Shown piece by piece: positions 63,543 to 64,000 of a stretch of DNA of 64,000 bases (position 1 is its first letter; each line of letters begins with the position of its first letter). The translations under genes and the position numbers were made by a program. Below the pieces are notes generated by a model. That model did not search any database and had not been told where the DNA came from. It saw nothing but the letters and a program-made list of their open reading frames with translations. Source of the stretch: Cellvibrionaceae bacterium AOL6 (GTDB lineage Bacteria; Pseudomonadota; Gammaproteobacteria; Pseudomonadales; Cellvibrionaceae); the NCBI GenBank assembly GCA_003265435.1, contig NOXC01000014.1:36678-100677 (forward strand). Reading direction: 5' to 3'.

Positions 63543-64000
63543 TCAAGATTGGGAAGTCGAGGGGGCCTGCCACGCGGTAAAGCTTTGGCGGGGACGCGGC
63601 AAGTACATCCGTGTAGGCTCCCCACCCGCATCCCTGCGGGTGAAGCCCCGCCAAAGCTTTACCGCGCGTCAGGCCTCGGATGCAATGCGAATCTTCAATG
63701 ATGCGATACTTATCGAAAGGCATGATGCCGAATCAACCAAAACGCATCTCATCGTATGCGGGGTCAGATCACAAAGTGCTCTGACCCCTCACATCCAAGC
63801 CCGAAGAAAACGAACTTCAGCACTCAAGCAAATAGTGCATAGCAAAGGGACTACTCCCCCCTCCCAAGGCCTGATGCACCGTTTTGTTCTGACTGGGCTC
63901 TCATTCGCAGGGACGCGAATGGAGAGCTTACAGGGATGTATTCACGCGTCCCAGGCAGGACAATACGGTGGAGCAGGCCCCCTCGAATATAGTTGCTTAA
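63543..64000. repeat. Full-length cruciform intergenic element, copy 2
   Basis: 458 bp, ending exactly at the window edge. Left: TCAAGA (a variant outer motif), eight bases, then TCGAGGGGGCCTGC (63557-63570). Right: GCAGGCCCCCTCGA, eight bases, GCTTAA (63995-64000). The two 21-bp arms (63573-63593, 63646-63666) are perfectly complementary. It has one GGGGTCAGA/TCTGACCCC hairpin (63760-63788) and an extra CATTCGC-AGGGAC-GCGAATG stem that copy 1 lacks. Copy 1 instead has a second GGGTCAGA hairpin, which explains the size difference. It fills the whole 520-bp stretch after the reductase gene; no gene is seen. Confidence 0.88.

Overview
The window looks like chromosomal DNA of a free-living, probably marine, polysaccharide-degrading gammaproteobacterium. 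A Cellvibrionaceae- or Alteromonadales-like host is my inference from gene content: pectin enzymes, a FabV enoyl reductase, MiaE, a Tas-type aldo/keto reductase, DUF2788 and many lipoproteins. I saw no tRNA or rRNA genes, CRISPR array, prophage or transposase gene.

Layout. (1) 1-7626: pectin/galacturonate block with kduI (cut by the window edge), a DUF4861-GH105 lipoprotein, a GH28 polygalacturonase, a FadR-type GntR regulator and, divergently, uxaA. UxuR/ExuR-like operator copies precede the two hydrolase genes. (2) 7859-22085: the S10, spc and alpha ribosomal operons in canonical order (rpsJ to rplQ, with secY, rpmJ and rpoA). Three candidate sigma-70 promoters have GC-rich discriminators, and one of them is embedded in the terminator between secY and rpmJ. 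(3) 22193-34085: a complete glycogen operon malQ-glgB-glgX-glgP-glgC-glgA, ended by a hairpin terminator. (4) 34184-42228: small genes (an orphan secreted protein, a tautomerase-like protein, a cytochrome b562 lipoprotein, a 2OG-Fe(II) oxygenase, GFA, VOC and DUF2788 proteins) around an MHYT hybrid histidine kinase coupled to an HD-GYP response regulator. (5) 42451-53880: envelope genes: a PlpD-like patatin/beta-barrel protein, DUF2061, an LpxR-like lipid A deacylase, hrpB, and an overlapping set of four glycosyl-transfer genes (GT2, GtrA and two GT-C membrane enzymes). (6) 53994-61016: a YdeP-type molybdoenzyme, a CPBP protease, a TauE/SafE exporter, a diguanylate cyclase, a glycosyltransferase whose 3' end runs into a MITE-like element, and miaE. 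(7) 61062-63480: fabV and a tas-like reductase.

The genes fall into three working units. The first turns pectin into oligogalacturonides, then monomers, then 2-keto-3-deoxygluconate precursors. The second makes the translation and transcription core. The third stores and mobilises glucose as glycogen. Cyclic-di-GMP turnover (HD-GYP and GGDEF proteins) and envelope glycan/lipid remodelling fill much of the second half.

The least explained structure is a family of intergenic elements of about 460-520 bp (44831-45346, 63543-64000, a truncated copy at 40937-41075 and a lone right end at 44736-44774). They have two-part terminal inverted repeats, a long cruciform-forming left domain and repeated GGGTCAGA/TCTGACCC hairpins, and no credible protein. 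A separate 178-bp inverted-repeat element lies at 59033-59210.
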